A program made the translations under genes and the position numbers. Positions 34,758-44,115 of a stretch of DNA of 64,000 nucleotides are shown piece by piece. The stretch is from the NCBI RefSeq assembly GCF_007746795.1, contig NZ_CP036343.1:4315357-4379356 (forward strand), read 5' to 3'. Numbering within the stretch: the stretch's first letter is position 1; each line of letters opens with the position of its first letter. This DNA is from Gimesia algae (GTDB lineage Bacteria > Planctomycetota > Planctomycetia > Planctomycetales > Planctomycetaceae). The notes under the pieces were generated by a model. That model saw nothing but the letters and a program-made list of their open reading frames with translations. It ran no database searches and was not told the DNA's origin.

Positions 34758-35564
34758 ATGGAAGAACAAAGATTCTCGCAACCAGAGGACAGTCAGTTCG
34801 CGAACACAGATCATGCAACTCGCGATCGTGCGTTATTTGACCAAATAGCGGAAAAGTATTGCCGCAAAGATTTATTGCCTGCAACTCAACATGCTCGCAG
34901 GCATCGGCTTTTCCAGACGTTGAAATCAGTCCAGATGCCTCCCCATGCTGATGTCTTAGAAGTGGGTTGTGGAGCAGGATTTGCGGCAAAATACCTGGAA
35001 GGACGCATTGGCAGTTATTGTGGCGTAGATTACTCAGAAAATCTAATTCACTACGCACGTGCCCATAACTCAGGTCCAGAGATCGAATTCGTAGCAGCCA
35101 ATATAAAAGACTTCCAGCCGGGAAAATCGTTTGATTTGATATTCGCTATCGGGCTTTTGCACCATTTCGATGATCTTGACTCGATGCTAGAGAGTACCGT
35201 TCAACTACTTAATCCCGGAGGATGGTTCATTGCTAATGAACCACAACCAGGTAATCCACTTATATCTCTTGCTAGACGGGTTCGTAAACGGATTGATTCG
35301 CATTATTCATCAGAACAGAAGGAATTGACAGCGAAATCACTTCGGAGTGCCTGCGAACGAGCAAAATTGAGTTCAGTGCAGATTGTTCCACAGGGTCTGT
35401 TCTCTACTCCATTTGCTGAGGTGCCTCTCCATCCGCAATGGCTGTTTACTCCCGTTTCAATTCTCGCATGTTTTACTGATAAAATTGTGGAACGATTACC
35501 TGAGAAAGCATTTCATAGTTTAAGCTGGAATCTCGTCGTCGCTGGTCAAAGACAGGAGCATTAA
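34758..35564 (+). CDS. Class I SAM-dependent methyltransferase
   Basis: The ATG at 34758 has GAAGAG 7 nt upstream and is preferred over the ATG at 34716. The 268-residue protein has SAM motif I (DVLEVGCGAGFAAKYL), motif II (YCGVDYSENLIHYAR) and the later DLIFAIGLLHHFDDLDSMLE and LLNPGGWFIANEPQPGNPLI. This is the general Methyltransf_11/25 type found in glycan and lipid modification clusters. It ends the A+T-rich island; a degraded IS3-type orfA follows. Confidence 0.85.
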   Translation: MEEQRFSQPEDSQFANTDHATRDRALFDQIAEKYCRKDLLPATQHARRHRLFQTLKSVQMPPHADVLEVGCGAGFAAKYLEGRIGSYCGVDYSENLIHYARAHNSGPEIEFVAANIKDFQPGKSFDLIFAIGLLHHFDDLDSMLESTVQLLNPGGWFIANEPQPGNPLISLARRVRKRIDSHYSSEQKELTAKSLRSACERAKLSSVQIVPQGLFSTPFAEVPLHPQWLFTPVSILACFTDKIVERLPEKAFHSLSWNLVVAGQRQEH

Positions 35565-35647
35565 GCTTAATACTATTGCTTTGTTTTTCAAACCTGCCCC
35601 AGTTGTCATGAAGATTCTTAGTGTCTTTTTGACAAGGAGAACTTTTG

Positions 35648-35841
35648 ATGAACAAGCGAAGATAACGTCACAGCACCGAACAGATCATCCGCAAGGTGAG
35701 TGATGTGAATGCGATGCTGAATGCCGCAAAGATCTGGCTTCCGTCCTGCAAAATCTCGAGGTCAGCAGACGATTTATCCACGTTGGCGAGATCAGTCTGG
35801 TAGGATGATGTTGGAAGAGGTAACATGTATTAAGCAGGTCA
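35648..35841 (+). pseudogene. Decayed IS3-family transposase orfA
   Basis: Starting at ATG 35648 (NKRR, then an in-frame stop), the sequence continues RHSTEQIIRKVSDVNAMLNA, a near-perfect match to the start of the widespread IS3-type OrfA (RHSTEQIIRKLR...ML..GK). One base is lost at about 35727, after which another frame gives DLASVLQNLEVS; a second shift at about 35768 restores RWRDQSGRMMLEEVTCIKQ. A stop and two frameshifts within 190 nt show that it is dead. No orfB or terminal repeats were seen. Confidence 0.8.
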
Positions 35842-35872
35842 GTTCCATTTCAAGGCTGCTCTGAAAGGTAGC

Positions 35873-36313
35873 TCACTTACTCTTCAACTCAAAGTTGATC
35901 GTATTGGGACCGTCTTTAGTCACAGTCGCTTTGAGGGTCGTAGTCTCATTGTACTTTTCAGGCAACATCTCAGGACCGGCTACTTCCGCGCCCCCTTCTG
36001 TCTTGCTGATACGAACTATGTGATCGCCGAGAATCGCGCCTGCCGTGTCATTGTTGTACATCAGCGAGTACTTCCCTTCTTCATCAGTGGCAGCAGTGGA
36101 AGCGCGAGACTGTTTTTTTTGCTGGGCTCCCTGAGGATAAAAATCGATGATCGCATCCGGCACAGGCTTTCCATCTAAAGTGACCTGCCCTGTCACTTCT
36201 GCCAGATCGGGTAAATCGTCACTTTTTCCGGAACAACCCGTCAGTATTAATGACAACATCAGCAGGCAAATTAATCGATAAACAACAGGGAACTGAAATT
36301 GAATCGAGAACAT
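35873..36313 (-). CDS. Small lipoprotein with carboxypeptidase-regulatory-like domain
   Basis: The 146-residue product has a lipoprotein signal (LICLLMLSLILTGCSGK, lipobox LTGC). A beta-sandwich domain of the carboxypeptidase-regulatory/transthyretin-like type follows: VTGQVTLDGKPVPDAIIDFY, EEGKYSLMYNNDTAGAILGD and LPEKYNETTTLKATVT. In planctomycetes this lipoprotein very often sits directly after a DUF1559 pseudopilin gene, as here (99 nt downstream of it). A hairpin lies in the gap. The role is unknown; a cell-envelope partner of the pseudopilin is a fair guess. Confidence 0.88.
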   Translation of the reverse strand: MFSIQFQFPVVYRLICLLMLSLILTGCSGKSDDLPDLAEVTGQVTLDGKPVPDAIIDFYPQGAQQKKQSRASTAATDEEGKYSLMYNNDTAGAILGDHIVRISKTEGGAEVAGPEMLPEKYNETTTLKATVTKDGPNTINFELKSK

Positions 36314-36344
36314 GGATTGAACTTTCGGCGCTGAATTTAAATGA

Positions 36345-36377
36345 CGAACGCACCAAAGCTTCGACGTGGTGCGTTCG
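36345..36377 (-). terminator. Hairpin between the DUF1559 gene and the lipoprotein gene
   Basis: An 11-bp perfect stem CGAACGCACCA / TGGTGCGTTCG with an 11-nt loop. On the minus strand only a weak T-rich tract (CATTTAAATT) follows. It may act as a partial terminator that lowers lipoprotein expression relative to the pseudopilin, or as an mRNA-stabilising 3' end. Confidence 0.6.
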
Positions 36378-36412
36378 ACGGAAACAGTCAGATTGTAAAA
36401 CGGCTAACGGGC

Positions 36413-37357
36413 TTAAAACTCCGGTAAGATTTCTCCACCTTTGATGGAGACTAAAGCCTGAACGACAGCGATGCGGTCCACGTTTTCACTCAGGAAACGA
36501 ACTCCACCGTCGGCCAATAGCATTTGACAGCCTCCTTCGTGGTGACTACCGACTCCCCAGGCATAAGGTTTATCGTAGCCCGGATGGTTTTTATTGATCC
36601 CATAGGAGACAGGCAGTAATACATTCGTATGTCGGTAGGAATTCCAGAACGGACCATACGAAGCACTTGTCAGCAACATCGAGGCTTCCATGATCATCAT
36701 CGTATTACTGGTTCCATCTTTGATGTCAGCAATTCTTGCAGATCCATTGAACCCCAAAGTCCCCTTCAGAGAACTGGTATTATTGCCATATGATGCGACC
36801 AGACTGTACTCAGTTGTGTATCCCACATGCCCATAACTGGATTTCTGGTAATCACCATATTTCGTGGGATTAGGATCAGAGGGACACAGAAAGACCGGAA
36901 AGTTATTCTTGGCAACTGTCAGTTGTCCCGAACCGGCAAACGTGGGGCCGACGGAACCACAATAACTTCCATCTGAGCGTGCGACATGATTTGAAGAGGA
37001 CTTCGTGAAATCATATTGATTATAGAGATTTGCCAGGTCCATGTACGGCAGCAATAACTGGTAAAACGAATGATTCATCAATAACGGGGAAGTCCCGGCT
37101 GGCAAGTCCAGCACTCGTTCGCAATAACAACTTCCTGGTGCAATCGCAGCAGGAGGAAATACCCGATGGGAATCATGATAATTGTGTAATGCGAGTCCAA
37201 TCTGCTTCAGATTATTCTTACAGGAACTACGACGGGCGGCCTCTCTCGCCTGTTGAACGGCTGGTAATAACAGAGCAATTAAGATCGCAATGATCGCGAT
37301 CACCACCAAAAGTTCAATGAGTGTAAAACCTCGTTTCTGTTTTTCTCGATAACGCAT
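36413..37357 (-). CDS. DUF1559 protein with type II pseudopilin N-terminus
   Basis: The N-terminus KRGFTLIELLVVIAIIAILI is the classical prepilin-peptidase site and methylated hydrophobic helix. LLPAVQQAREAARRSSCKNN and LKQIGLALHNYHDSHRVFPP follow, the hallmark of DUF1559 proteins. The C-terminal part has GSHHEGGCQMLLADGGVRFL, the characteristic H-x-G motif. ATG 37357 is used; an in-frame ATG at 37366 lies too close to the GGAG ribosome site. Planctomycetes encode dozens of these, probably secreted or assembled by a type II secretion/pilin machinery and perhaps involved in uptake of large molecules. Each copy's role is unproven. Confidence 0.95.
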   Translation of the reverse strand: MRYREKQKRGFTLIELLVVIAIIAILIALLLPAVQQAREAARRSSCKNNLKQIGLALHNYHDSHRVFPPAAIAPGSCYCERVLDLPAGTSPLLMNHSFYQLLLPYMDLANLYNQYDFTKSSSNHVARSDGSYCGSVGPTFAGSGQLTVAKNNFPVFLCPSDPNPTKYGDYQKSSYGHVGYTTEYSLVASYGNNTSSLKGTLGFNGSARIADIKDGTSNTMMIMEASMLLTSASYGPFWNSYRHTNVLLPVSYGINKNHPGYDKPYAWGVGSHHEGGCQMLLADGGVRFLSENVDRIAVVQALVSIKGGEILPEF

Positions 37358-37836
37358 AAAGACCATACTCCAGTTAATAGTAGATAAATAATATGAAAAA
37401 ACAGTGAAGAGAAAGCGGCTTTTCTATTCGTCCCTGCCTGAGTCGAATAAATAAAGAAATGACTCCATTGGGAATTTGAAGTGTTAAAATACAACCTCCT
37501 CCACACCCTTATTGGCAAATCGTGCACCAATGCAGAAAATTTTTTATCCTTCCCTGAACGGATAGATTTTGGGCTTTCAAAAAACCTTTTATCTAAGGCG
37601 AAACGGCCATGCCAGATGCATTGCTGCTCATACCAGATTCCAGGCTCCACTCTGCGAATGCGCATGCAACAGGTAAATCTGCATGAAAATGAGGCAGCGA
37701 CTGCTGAAGAACAAGTCGTTGCTGAATCCATCATGCGATCAGAATTACTTGTTCACGTGAGATTTTGAGGAGACGAAATGACTGAGATTTCTTGTCACAC
37801 AGAAAGAAGAGCCTTAGTACTGAGACAACCACTGGC
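37358..37836. other. Intergenic region without a supported gene
   Basis: This 479-nt gap precedes the DUF1559 gene and lies downstream of the unknown secreted protein gene. A plus-strand open frame at 37481-37768 and a minus-strand frame at 37300-37734 lack ribosome sites and family features. A promoter for the DUF1559 gene is expected near 37400. Confidence 0.45.
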
Positions 37837-38898
37837 TTAAGGGATATCCGCTGGCTTTGCCTGAATGAGATGCAAATACGGCTGCGCTTCAGGCCAGGAC
37901 CTGACTTCCGCCAGTTTTGAGGCGGGAACCTGAATGGATGTGAAGAAATCGATCGAAATCTGATCATCAAACTTCCCTTCCAGATAGCCAAAGGGAATAT
38001 TCTCAGCTTCCGACTCAGCGGTTCCGTTTTTCACTCGGGGTGGTATGAACAGATTCCAGAACTTTTGTGGATCTTCTTCTGTCAGCAACGCGGTAAACCG
38101 CTGTCTTACTTTCTCGCTGGCTGGTGAGTCATCCAGATTTCGATAAACCAGAATCGCCTGGTAGGCCAGCATCTGATTCCAGTATCTTTCGGTGACAACA
38201 TAGTGAGAAAAATGCAATCGGTCATTAAACCCCAGATAGAGCGGATTATAGGGTGAGTCTGGTAGTGACTTGCCGGCTGCCAGCAGGTCCTGCATTTTTC
38301 GAGCATCTTTATGCTGAATGGCATACACGAAATGCATGCCACTGAAAGGAGTGGCCCAACCATGCTCCCGTACGGTATCTTTCAGATGAATGACCACATC
38401 TCCATAGCGGGGAGAACCATTCGGCGGTCCAACACTCGCAAAAACCGCATCGAATGCGCCATACAGCAGATTCTCCACCGCGGGAGTCGTATGCGACAGG
38501 TCATCTTTTTTAATTTCATCTTCCACCCGTAGTGAGACCAGCGCTTTTTGTTTGAGAACGTCCCGCAGATTCTTCAGATACAGTCGATTTACAATCGGTG
38601 CCGGTTTGTTTTCAATTGCTTTCAGTAGTTTTTGTTCTTCTACAGTCAAAGGAGACAGAAACAGCTCGAATTCTGCCATCGTACAGCGGGAACTGATCTC
38701 CAGCCATTTACTGAGCTTGGCGGCATCCAGTGTTCGATGAAAAGGTAGAACATTAATAGCCGCCCGACGGGTCGTCGCCAGGGGATGCCCCGCCTGCTGG
38801 GCTGGTTTGACCTCAGGTGCTTCAGTCACAGTTTGTGCAACGCTCACTGCACAAAATAAGGATAGCGTACTGATTACGATGAAAACTCGAAATAACAT
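37837..38898 (-). CDS. Exported protein of unknown function
   Basis: The 353-residue protein is not recognised. It has a signal peptide (FRVFIVISTLSLFCAVSVAQ) and a mostly alpha-helical mature part with a conserved-looking centre: NLLYGAFDAVFASVGPPNGS, RYGDVVIHLKDTVREHGWAT and NPLYLGFNDRLHFSHYVVTE. It starts one base after the stop of the SBBP-repeat gene (TAA-T-ATG), so the two are surely one operon. Periplasmic or extracellular location is likely. The shared operon suggests a joint role with the propeller protein, but nothing more can be said from sequence. Confidence 0.78.
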   Translation of the reverse strand: MLFRVFIVISTLSLFCAVSVAQTVTEAPEVKPAQQAGHPLATTRRAAINVLPFHRTLDAAKLSKWLEISSRCTMAEFELFLSPLTVEEQKLLKAIENKPAPIVNRLYLKNLRDVLKQKALVSLRVEDEIKKDDLSHTTPAVENLLYGAFDAVFASVGPPNGSPRYGDVVIHLKDTVREHGWATPFSGMHFVYAIQHKDARKMQDLLAAGKSLPDSPYNPLYLGFNDRLHFSHYVVTERYWNQMLAYQAILVYRNLDDSPASEKVRQRFTALLTEEDPQKFWNLFIPPRVKNGTAESEAENIPFGYLEGKFDDQISIDFFTSIQVPASKLAEVRSWPEAQPYLHLIQAKPADIP

Positions 38899-38899
38899 A

Positions 38900-40306
38900 T
38901 TACTGGCTCAACTTGATTAGAAAAATGTCGTTACTGCCCTGGCTCTTCAGCACATGCCCCTGATATTGAGTGGTCGGTGAGAACGCCCCGGATACAAAGC
39001 AGTTTTGATTTTTATCAACGGCGATGGCATAACTCAAATCGCTCTTATCACCGCCCAGTATTTCCAGCCAGTCAGGCTTTCCGTCTGGAGCAAAACGGGC
39101 GATAAACAAATCTCGGCCTCCCAGTTTAGTATGATGTTTTCCCAGGAAATGAACGTCGTTGGAAAATTCTCCTGTGACATAACAGTTACCTGCCTGATCT
39201 GCTGCAATCCCCAGTCCGTAGTCAGTTTTTTCTCCCCCCCCGGTATAGGCCCAGGCGGGAGAACCATCTGCATTAATCCGTGCTACGAAGATATCATGGC
39301 CGCCCTTACTAGTCAGAGTCGTTTTGCCAAAGGTCGCTTTATTTTTAAACATTCCCGTCAGATAACAGTTGCCCTGATGATCGACGGCAACTCCTGTACT
39401 CAAGCCGTTTGCCTGTCCGCCTGAATTCGCAGTCCAGACCAGTTTTCCCGCAGGCGACAGTTTGGCCAGAAAAATATCCTGCACTGTGGTGTCTGTCCCC
39501 ACCTGTTGTCCGTCGAACTCCAGCAGTCCTGTAATATAACCGCAAACGTAACAGTTTCCGTTGGTATCGACGGCAATCTGATGTCCACTCTGACTGCGAC
39601 CATTGCCAGCCAATTGACTCCAGATCAACATTCCGTCCGCATCGTAACGGGCCACAAACAGCGAACGTCCTTTTTTGTTTCCCGTTTGCGATGTGCCCAA
39701 CGTGACATCCCCGGCAAAGGATCCCGCCACATAGCAGTCTCCCTCAGGTGTCACAGCGATCCCATGTCCGTAGTCATAGCCCTTTCCTCCGGCGCTCTCG
39801 GCCCAGAGCAATTTTCCCTGTGGATCATACTTGGCGATGAAATAGTCGTAGTCTCCCTGGTTCTTCAGAGTCTTGTCACCGATCTGAAACGTCGGACTCT
39901 GAAAATGACCTGTGACGTAAGAGTTCCCCGCCTGATCAACGGCAACTCCATACCCCCGGTCAATGTCTTTCCCTCCCGCGGTCTGAACCCAGAGCAGTTT
40001 GCCCGCAGGATCATATTTGGCGAGGACGAAATCCATATTTCCCTGGCTGGTTACAGTCTGATCAGCAAACTGGGCAGTCTCAGTGAATTCACCCGTCACA
40101 TAACAGTTCCCCTCCTGGTCGACGGCCATACCACGAATCTTGTCGTGCTTCTTTCCCCCCGCCTGCTGTACCCAGAGGATTTCACGCTTAACAGATACCC
40201 CCTGCTTTTCTCCAGCGAACGCGTGATTTGATAAGGTGACAGACCCTGTCATACTCAGCAGAAAAAGAAGCAAAAGCAGGTGAGACCGGGAAGATAACGA
40301 CTTCAT
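38900..40306 (-). CDS. Exported SBBP-repeat beta-propeller protein
   Basis: The start at ATG 40306 (MKSLSSRSHLLLLLFLLSMT) opens a signal peptide; the frame extends upstream but without a better start. The 468-residue mature region consists of about eight ~50-residue repeats of the SBBP type, each with a WxxxAGG, GxxVDQxGNCYVTG and LAKYDPAGKLLW segment. Such repeats fold as a beta-propeller in the envelope or outside the cell. Two-domain operon mates and ligands are unknown. The downstream gene (37837) follows after one base. Confidence 0.88.
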   Translation of the reverse strand: MKSLSSRSHLLLLLFLLSMTGSVTLSNHAFAGEKQGVSVKREILWVQQAGGKKHDKIRGMAVDQEGNCYVTGEFTETAQFADQTVTSQGNMDFVLAKYDPAGKLLWVQTAGGKDIDRGYGVAVDQAGNSYVTGHFQSPTFQIGDKTLKNQGDYDYFIAKYDPQGKLLWAESAGGKGYDYGHGIAVTPEGDCYVAGSFAGDVTLGTSQTGNKKGRSLFVARYDADGMLIWSQLAGNGRSQSGHQIAVDTNGNCYVCGYITGLLEFDGQQVGTDTTVQDIFLAKLSPAGKLVWTANSGGQANGLSTGVAVDHQGNCYLTGMFKNKATFGKTTLTSKGGHDIFVARINADGSPAWAYTGGGEKTDYGLGIAADQAGNCYVTGEFSNDVHFLGKHHTKLGGRDLFIARFAPDGKPDWLEILGGDKSDLSYAIAVDKNQNCFVSGAFSPTTQYQGHVLKSQGSNDIFLIKLSQ

Positions 40307-40554
40307 AACAGACTTTCTTTGAAACAGTACATCCAGACAATACAGCAACGGTAAACACAGCGACGGTAAACTTATCATGACAATAATGTCCCTCCAGATA
40401 CAGAAACAGACTGGAAAAATTATTTTCTTAGCATATTTAACAATCTAGTATAAATCACCTTGTGACAACAGAAAAGAAAACTTACCCTATACATAAGTAA
40501 ATTCTAATATGAAATCAGCTGATTTAGAGTTGATACAGAACAGGGAGTTGATAT

Positions 40555-43500
40555 ATGCGATACTCAGTGACGGCTATCTCACTGATCCTGCTGACAATCT
40601 TCCAGAATCCTCTTAATGCGGAATCAGCCCCAGTTGTCATCGATTACCAGACACAGATCAAACCACTCCTGAAATCAAACTGTTTTGCCTGTCATGGCAG
40701 TTTAAAACAGGAATCCGCATTAAGACTTGATGCCGGCAAGTTGATTCTCAAAGGTGGAGAAATTGGTCCTGCCATCGTCTCTGGAAAACCAGAGGAAAGC
40801 CTGCTGTATCAGGTACTCACCCCGGAGGCAGATTTCCAGATGCCCCCCGAGGGACTGGGACGGCGACTCAAACCAGACGAAGTCCAATTGATTAAAAACT
40901 GGATCGCGCAAGGTGCCAAGTATCCCACCGGAGACCAGCCGGAAGCCGATCCTGCAGAGCATTGGGCCTTTCAACCCGTCATTCGTCCTGATCTCCCTGC
41001 AGTCAAAACGAAATCTCTAAACCCGATTGATGCTTTTATCGCCTCGCGACTTGAACAGTCGAAAGTGATCCCGCAGCCACAAGCGGACAAGATAACTCTA
41101 TTGCGGAGAGTCTACCTTGACTTGATTGGGCTTCCCCCGACTCCCGCTGAGTTGGATGCCTATCTCAGTGACGCGCGACCAGATGCCTGGAACCGGGTAA
41201 TTGAAGATCTGCTCGCTCGACCACAATATGGCGAACGCTGGGGACGCCACTGGATGGATGTCTGGCGTTACAGTGACTGGTACGGGCGTCGCGGCGCCAA
41301 AGACATGACCAACAGTTATTCGCTGACCTGGCGCTGGCGCGACTGGATTATCCGGTCAATCAACGAGGACAAAGGCTATGACCGCATGATTCTCGAAATG
41401 CTGGCGGCGGATGAAATTGCTCCCAATGATCGTGAGAATCTGGTTGCCACCGGTTTTATTGTACGCAATTTCTACCGCTGGAATTATCACACCTGGTTGA
41501 AAGACAACGTCGAACATACAGGCAAGGCATTTCTCGGCCTGACGATGAACTGCTGCGAGTGCCATGACCATAAGTATGATCCAATCACACAAAATGAATA
41601 CTTTGCCTTTCGTTCTTTTTTTGAACCAGTTGATCTCCGCCATGATCGTGTTCCGGGTGAAGCTGATCCCGGAATTTTCCCAGATTACAAACTCAGTGTC
41701 CGCAATGGCCCGATTCGCACTGGTATGGTTCGCATCTATGACAGACACCTGGATGCGAAAGCGAAGTTTTACACTGGTGGTCTGGAACAGAATGTAGTCA
41801 AAGATAAGCCGCCAGTAGAAGCATCTGCCATCGCCTTTCTGGGAGGAGACAAGCTTGATTTCAAGCCGGTCCAACTCCCTCCCACTGCCTGGTACCCCGG
41901 CTTGAAACCTTTCGTCATTCAAGAAGAGACACAGAAACGAGAGACTGCATATCAGAGCGCACTCAAAAACTGGGAACAGCAGAAGACACAGCTGAAACAG
42001 GAGATCAAACAGCACGAATCTGCGCTGGCAAATGTACTGTCAGCCAGACCAGAGAATACTGCAACCGCGGAAAATGATCCGACTCGCCTATCTTCATCCG
42101 TGAATAACCAGCAGGCGCTGCAGCTCAATGCCGAACAGGGACGCCGGACGCTCTCTTATGAAATCACAGACTGGAAAGCCTTTGATTCCGAAATTCAGAT
42201 TCGTTTTCAACTCCGAATTCTGAAAGATGCCCATGTCAATTTTCAATTGTCCAACGATTTAACCGGCGGCAGAACCAATCTCTACGTAGCCTTTGAAGCG
42301 GGTAAAATCATTGCCTATGTCCCGGGCACAACGAATCCTACAACTGTCGGTGCTTATAAAAATGATTCCAGTGATCTTGAATTCAATATTACCCTCCATC
42401 TCAAACCGGATCAGGACCTTGCCCAGTTATCGATCCATGGAGCTGAGACGAATGATCCAATTCTCAAAGAGACAACGATAGCTTTGAATGGCTGGAATCC
42501 GGCGCTTCAGGCGAATCGGGGACTCTTCCTCGATGCCCATCAGGGGAGTATTGCGGAATTTGATCAGATTTTATTTTTGAACCAGAATAAGCAGGAACTG
42601 CTTCACTGTGATTTTGAGTTCCCGGCTTATCAGTCAGGCGAAGATCTCCCCGGAATCGCCAACTGGCAGCTCACACGATTCAGTACCGGCCCTGCCACAT
42701 CACAGGTCATCCTCAAATCCACATTGACAGAAGCAGATCATAAATGGCAACAGCAGGTCAAAGCAAATCAGCTGAAACGTGATATAACCAAGGCAACACA
42801 GATCGAATTACAACTTAAACTACAGGCAGCTGAAGCCGAGAAAACTGAGTATTCCGCACGCGTCCGCGCCGCGACCGCACGATACATCGAAAAAGCCAAG
42901 AATGCAGGATCCCTCGAACAGGTTGCCTCACAGGCAGAATGGCAGGCAAAGCTGATCCGGGCGCAATCAAATCTGAAATCAGCCGATCTCGCATTACTGC
43001 AGGTTAAAACACTGCCTGATTCAGACCAGGAACGTGCGAAGAAACTTTCAGCCGCGCAAACACAGGTCACTCAGAGCCGAGCGCAACTGAAGACTGCACA
43101 AAAACCCGTCGAATCAACTTCAACCAAGTACACGGCTCTCAGTCGGATCTTTCCCGAAGAGAGTACCGGAAAACGAACTGCACTCGCCCGTTGGATTACC
43201 AGTCGCGCTAATCCGTTAACCGCGCGGGTTGCCGTGAATCACATCTGGATGAGACACTTTGGAAAGCCGCTGGTCAATTCGGTATATAACTTTGGTCGCA
43301 GCGGGGCAGAACCAACTCATCCTGAATTGATCAACTGGCTGGCCACGGAGTTCATGGATCATAACTGGAGCATCAAGCACCTGCATCGTGTGATTCTCAC
43401 CAGTGAAACCTATCAACGCAGTTCGAAAGGCGTACCCGCAGAACATTCGAATCTCACCCATGACCAGGATAATATTCTGCTCTGGAAATTTCCGACCAAC

Positions 43501-44073
43501 CGCATGGAAGCAGAAGTCGTGCGAGACAGCATCTTTTATCTTGCCGGTGATCTTGACCCGACCATGTATGGCCAGGAACTCGAACAGGATCAGGGACTGA
43601 TCACCAACCGCCGCAGCCTGTATTATTCGCATCATGGCGAGGCTAAAATGGAATTTCTGGAACTGTTTGACGGCGCCAGTGCAACAGACTGTTATCAACG
43701 GACTACAACCGTGATGCCACAACAGGCACTGGCGTTAACTAACAGCAAGCTTGCCGTGCAAAAGGGTCGGATGATCGCCGAGCAACTCTGGTCTCAATCA
43801 GCTTCCGATCAGTCTACGGATCAAAAGCGGGACACATTCATCAACAGCGCGTTCAGACTTGTATTATCCCGCCCGGCCAGTGAGAAGGAACTGACTACAG
43901 CTGTTACATTTCTGTCACGCCAGCAAGCACTCTATCCACCTGAAAAGACAAAATCTGAGTCCACTGATACAAAACGTGATTATTCGCAACCAGCAGTCTC
44001 CCCTGCAGCTCGTGCACGAGAAAGCCTGGTGCACGCGTTATTAAGTCATAATGATTTTGTCACGATCCGCTAA
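40555..44073 (+). CDS. PSCyt1/DUF1549/DUF1553 (PSD1) exported cytochrome protein
   Basis: A full-length 1172-residue member of the family whose end is seen at the left edge of the window. A signal peptide is followed by a c-type haem motif CFACH (about 43-47) within PSCyt1, then DUF1549 (LLRRVYLDLIGLPPTPAELD, RYGERWGRHWMDVWRYSDWY-type segment). A long middle region has a beta-rich domain and Ala/Gln/Lys-rich coiled coils (480-500 and 740-840). DUF1553 follows (ARWITSRANPLTARVAVNHI, THPELINWLATEFMDHNWSI). The DUF1501 gene follows after 42 nt. Planctomycete genomes hold many such pairs. An electron-transfer-linked role in polymer breakdown has been proposed but is not demonstrated. Confidence 0.95.
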   Translation: MRYSVTAISLILLTIFQNPLNAESAPVVIDYQTQIKPLLKSNCFACHGSLKQESALRLDAGKLILKGGEIGPAIVSGKPEESLLYQVLTPEADFQMPPEGLGRRLKPDEVQLIKNWIAQGAKYPTGDQPEADPAEHWAFQPVIRPDLPAVKTKSLNPIDAFIASRLEQSKVIPQPQADKITLLRRVYLDLIGLPPTPAELDAYLSDARPDAWNRVIEDLLARPQYGERWGRHWMDVWRYSDWYGRRGAKDMTNSYSLTWRWRDWIIRSINEDKGYDRMILEMLAADEIAPNDRENLVATGFIVRNFYRWNYHTWLKDNVEHTGKAFLGLTMNCCECHDHKYDPITQNEYFAFRSFFEPVDLRHDRVPGEADPGIFPDYKLSVRNGPIRTGMVRIYDRHLDAKAKFYTGGLEQNVVKDKPPVEASAIAFLGGDKLDFKPVQLPPTAWYPGLKPFVIQEETQKRETAYQSALKNWEQQKTQLKQEIKQHESALANVLSARPENTATAENDPTRLSSSVNNQQALQLNAEQGRRTLSYEITDWKAFDSEIQIRFQLRILKDAHVNFQLSNDLTGGRTNLYVAFEAGKIIAYVPGTTNPTTVGAYKNDSSDLEFNITLHLKPDQDLAQLSIHGAETNDPILKETTIALNGWNPALQANRGLFLDAHQGSIAEFDQILFLNQNKQELLHCDFEFPAYQSGEDLPGIANWQLTRFSTGPATSQVILKSTLTEADHKWQQQVKANQLKRDITKATQIELQLKLQAAEAEKTEYSARVRAATARYIEKAKNAGSLEQVASQAEWQAKLIRAQSNLKSADLALLQVKTLPDSDQERAKKLSAAQTQVTQSRAQLKTAQKPVESTSTKYTALSRIFPEESTGKRTALARWITSRANPLTARVAVNHIWMRHFGKPLVNSVYNFGRSGAEPTHPELINWLATEFMDHNWSIKHLHRVILTSETYQRSSKGVPAEHSNLTHDQDNILLWKFPTNRMEAEVVRDSIFYLAGDLDPTMYGQELEQDQGLITNRRSLYYSHHGEAKMEFLELFDGASATDCYQRTTTVMPQQALALTNSKLAVQKGRMIAEQLWSQSASDQSTDQKRDTFINSAFRLVLSRPASEKELTTAVTFLSRQQALYPPEKTKSESTDTKRDYSQPAVSPAARARESLVHALLSHNDFVTIR

Positions 44074-44115
44074 TTTCCAGAACGATCAGAAACAGCAGAT
44101 AACAGGAATAGTTTC

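Noticed and set aside
37300..37768. Open frames on both strands upstream of the DUF1559 gene
   Set aside because: No ribosome sites, no recognisable domains, and one overlaps the pseudopilin N-terminus.
39506..40231. Plus-strand open frame of 241 codons
   Set aside because: Antisense of the SBBP-repeat gene; its length follows from the repeat structure.
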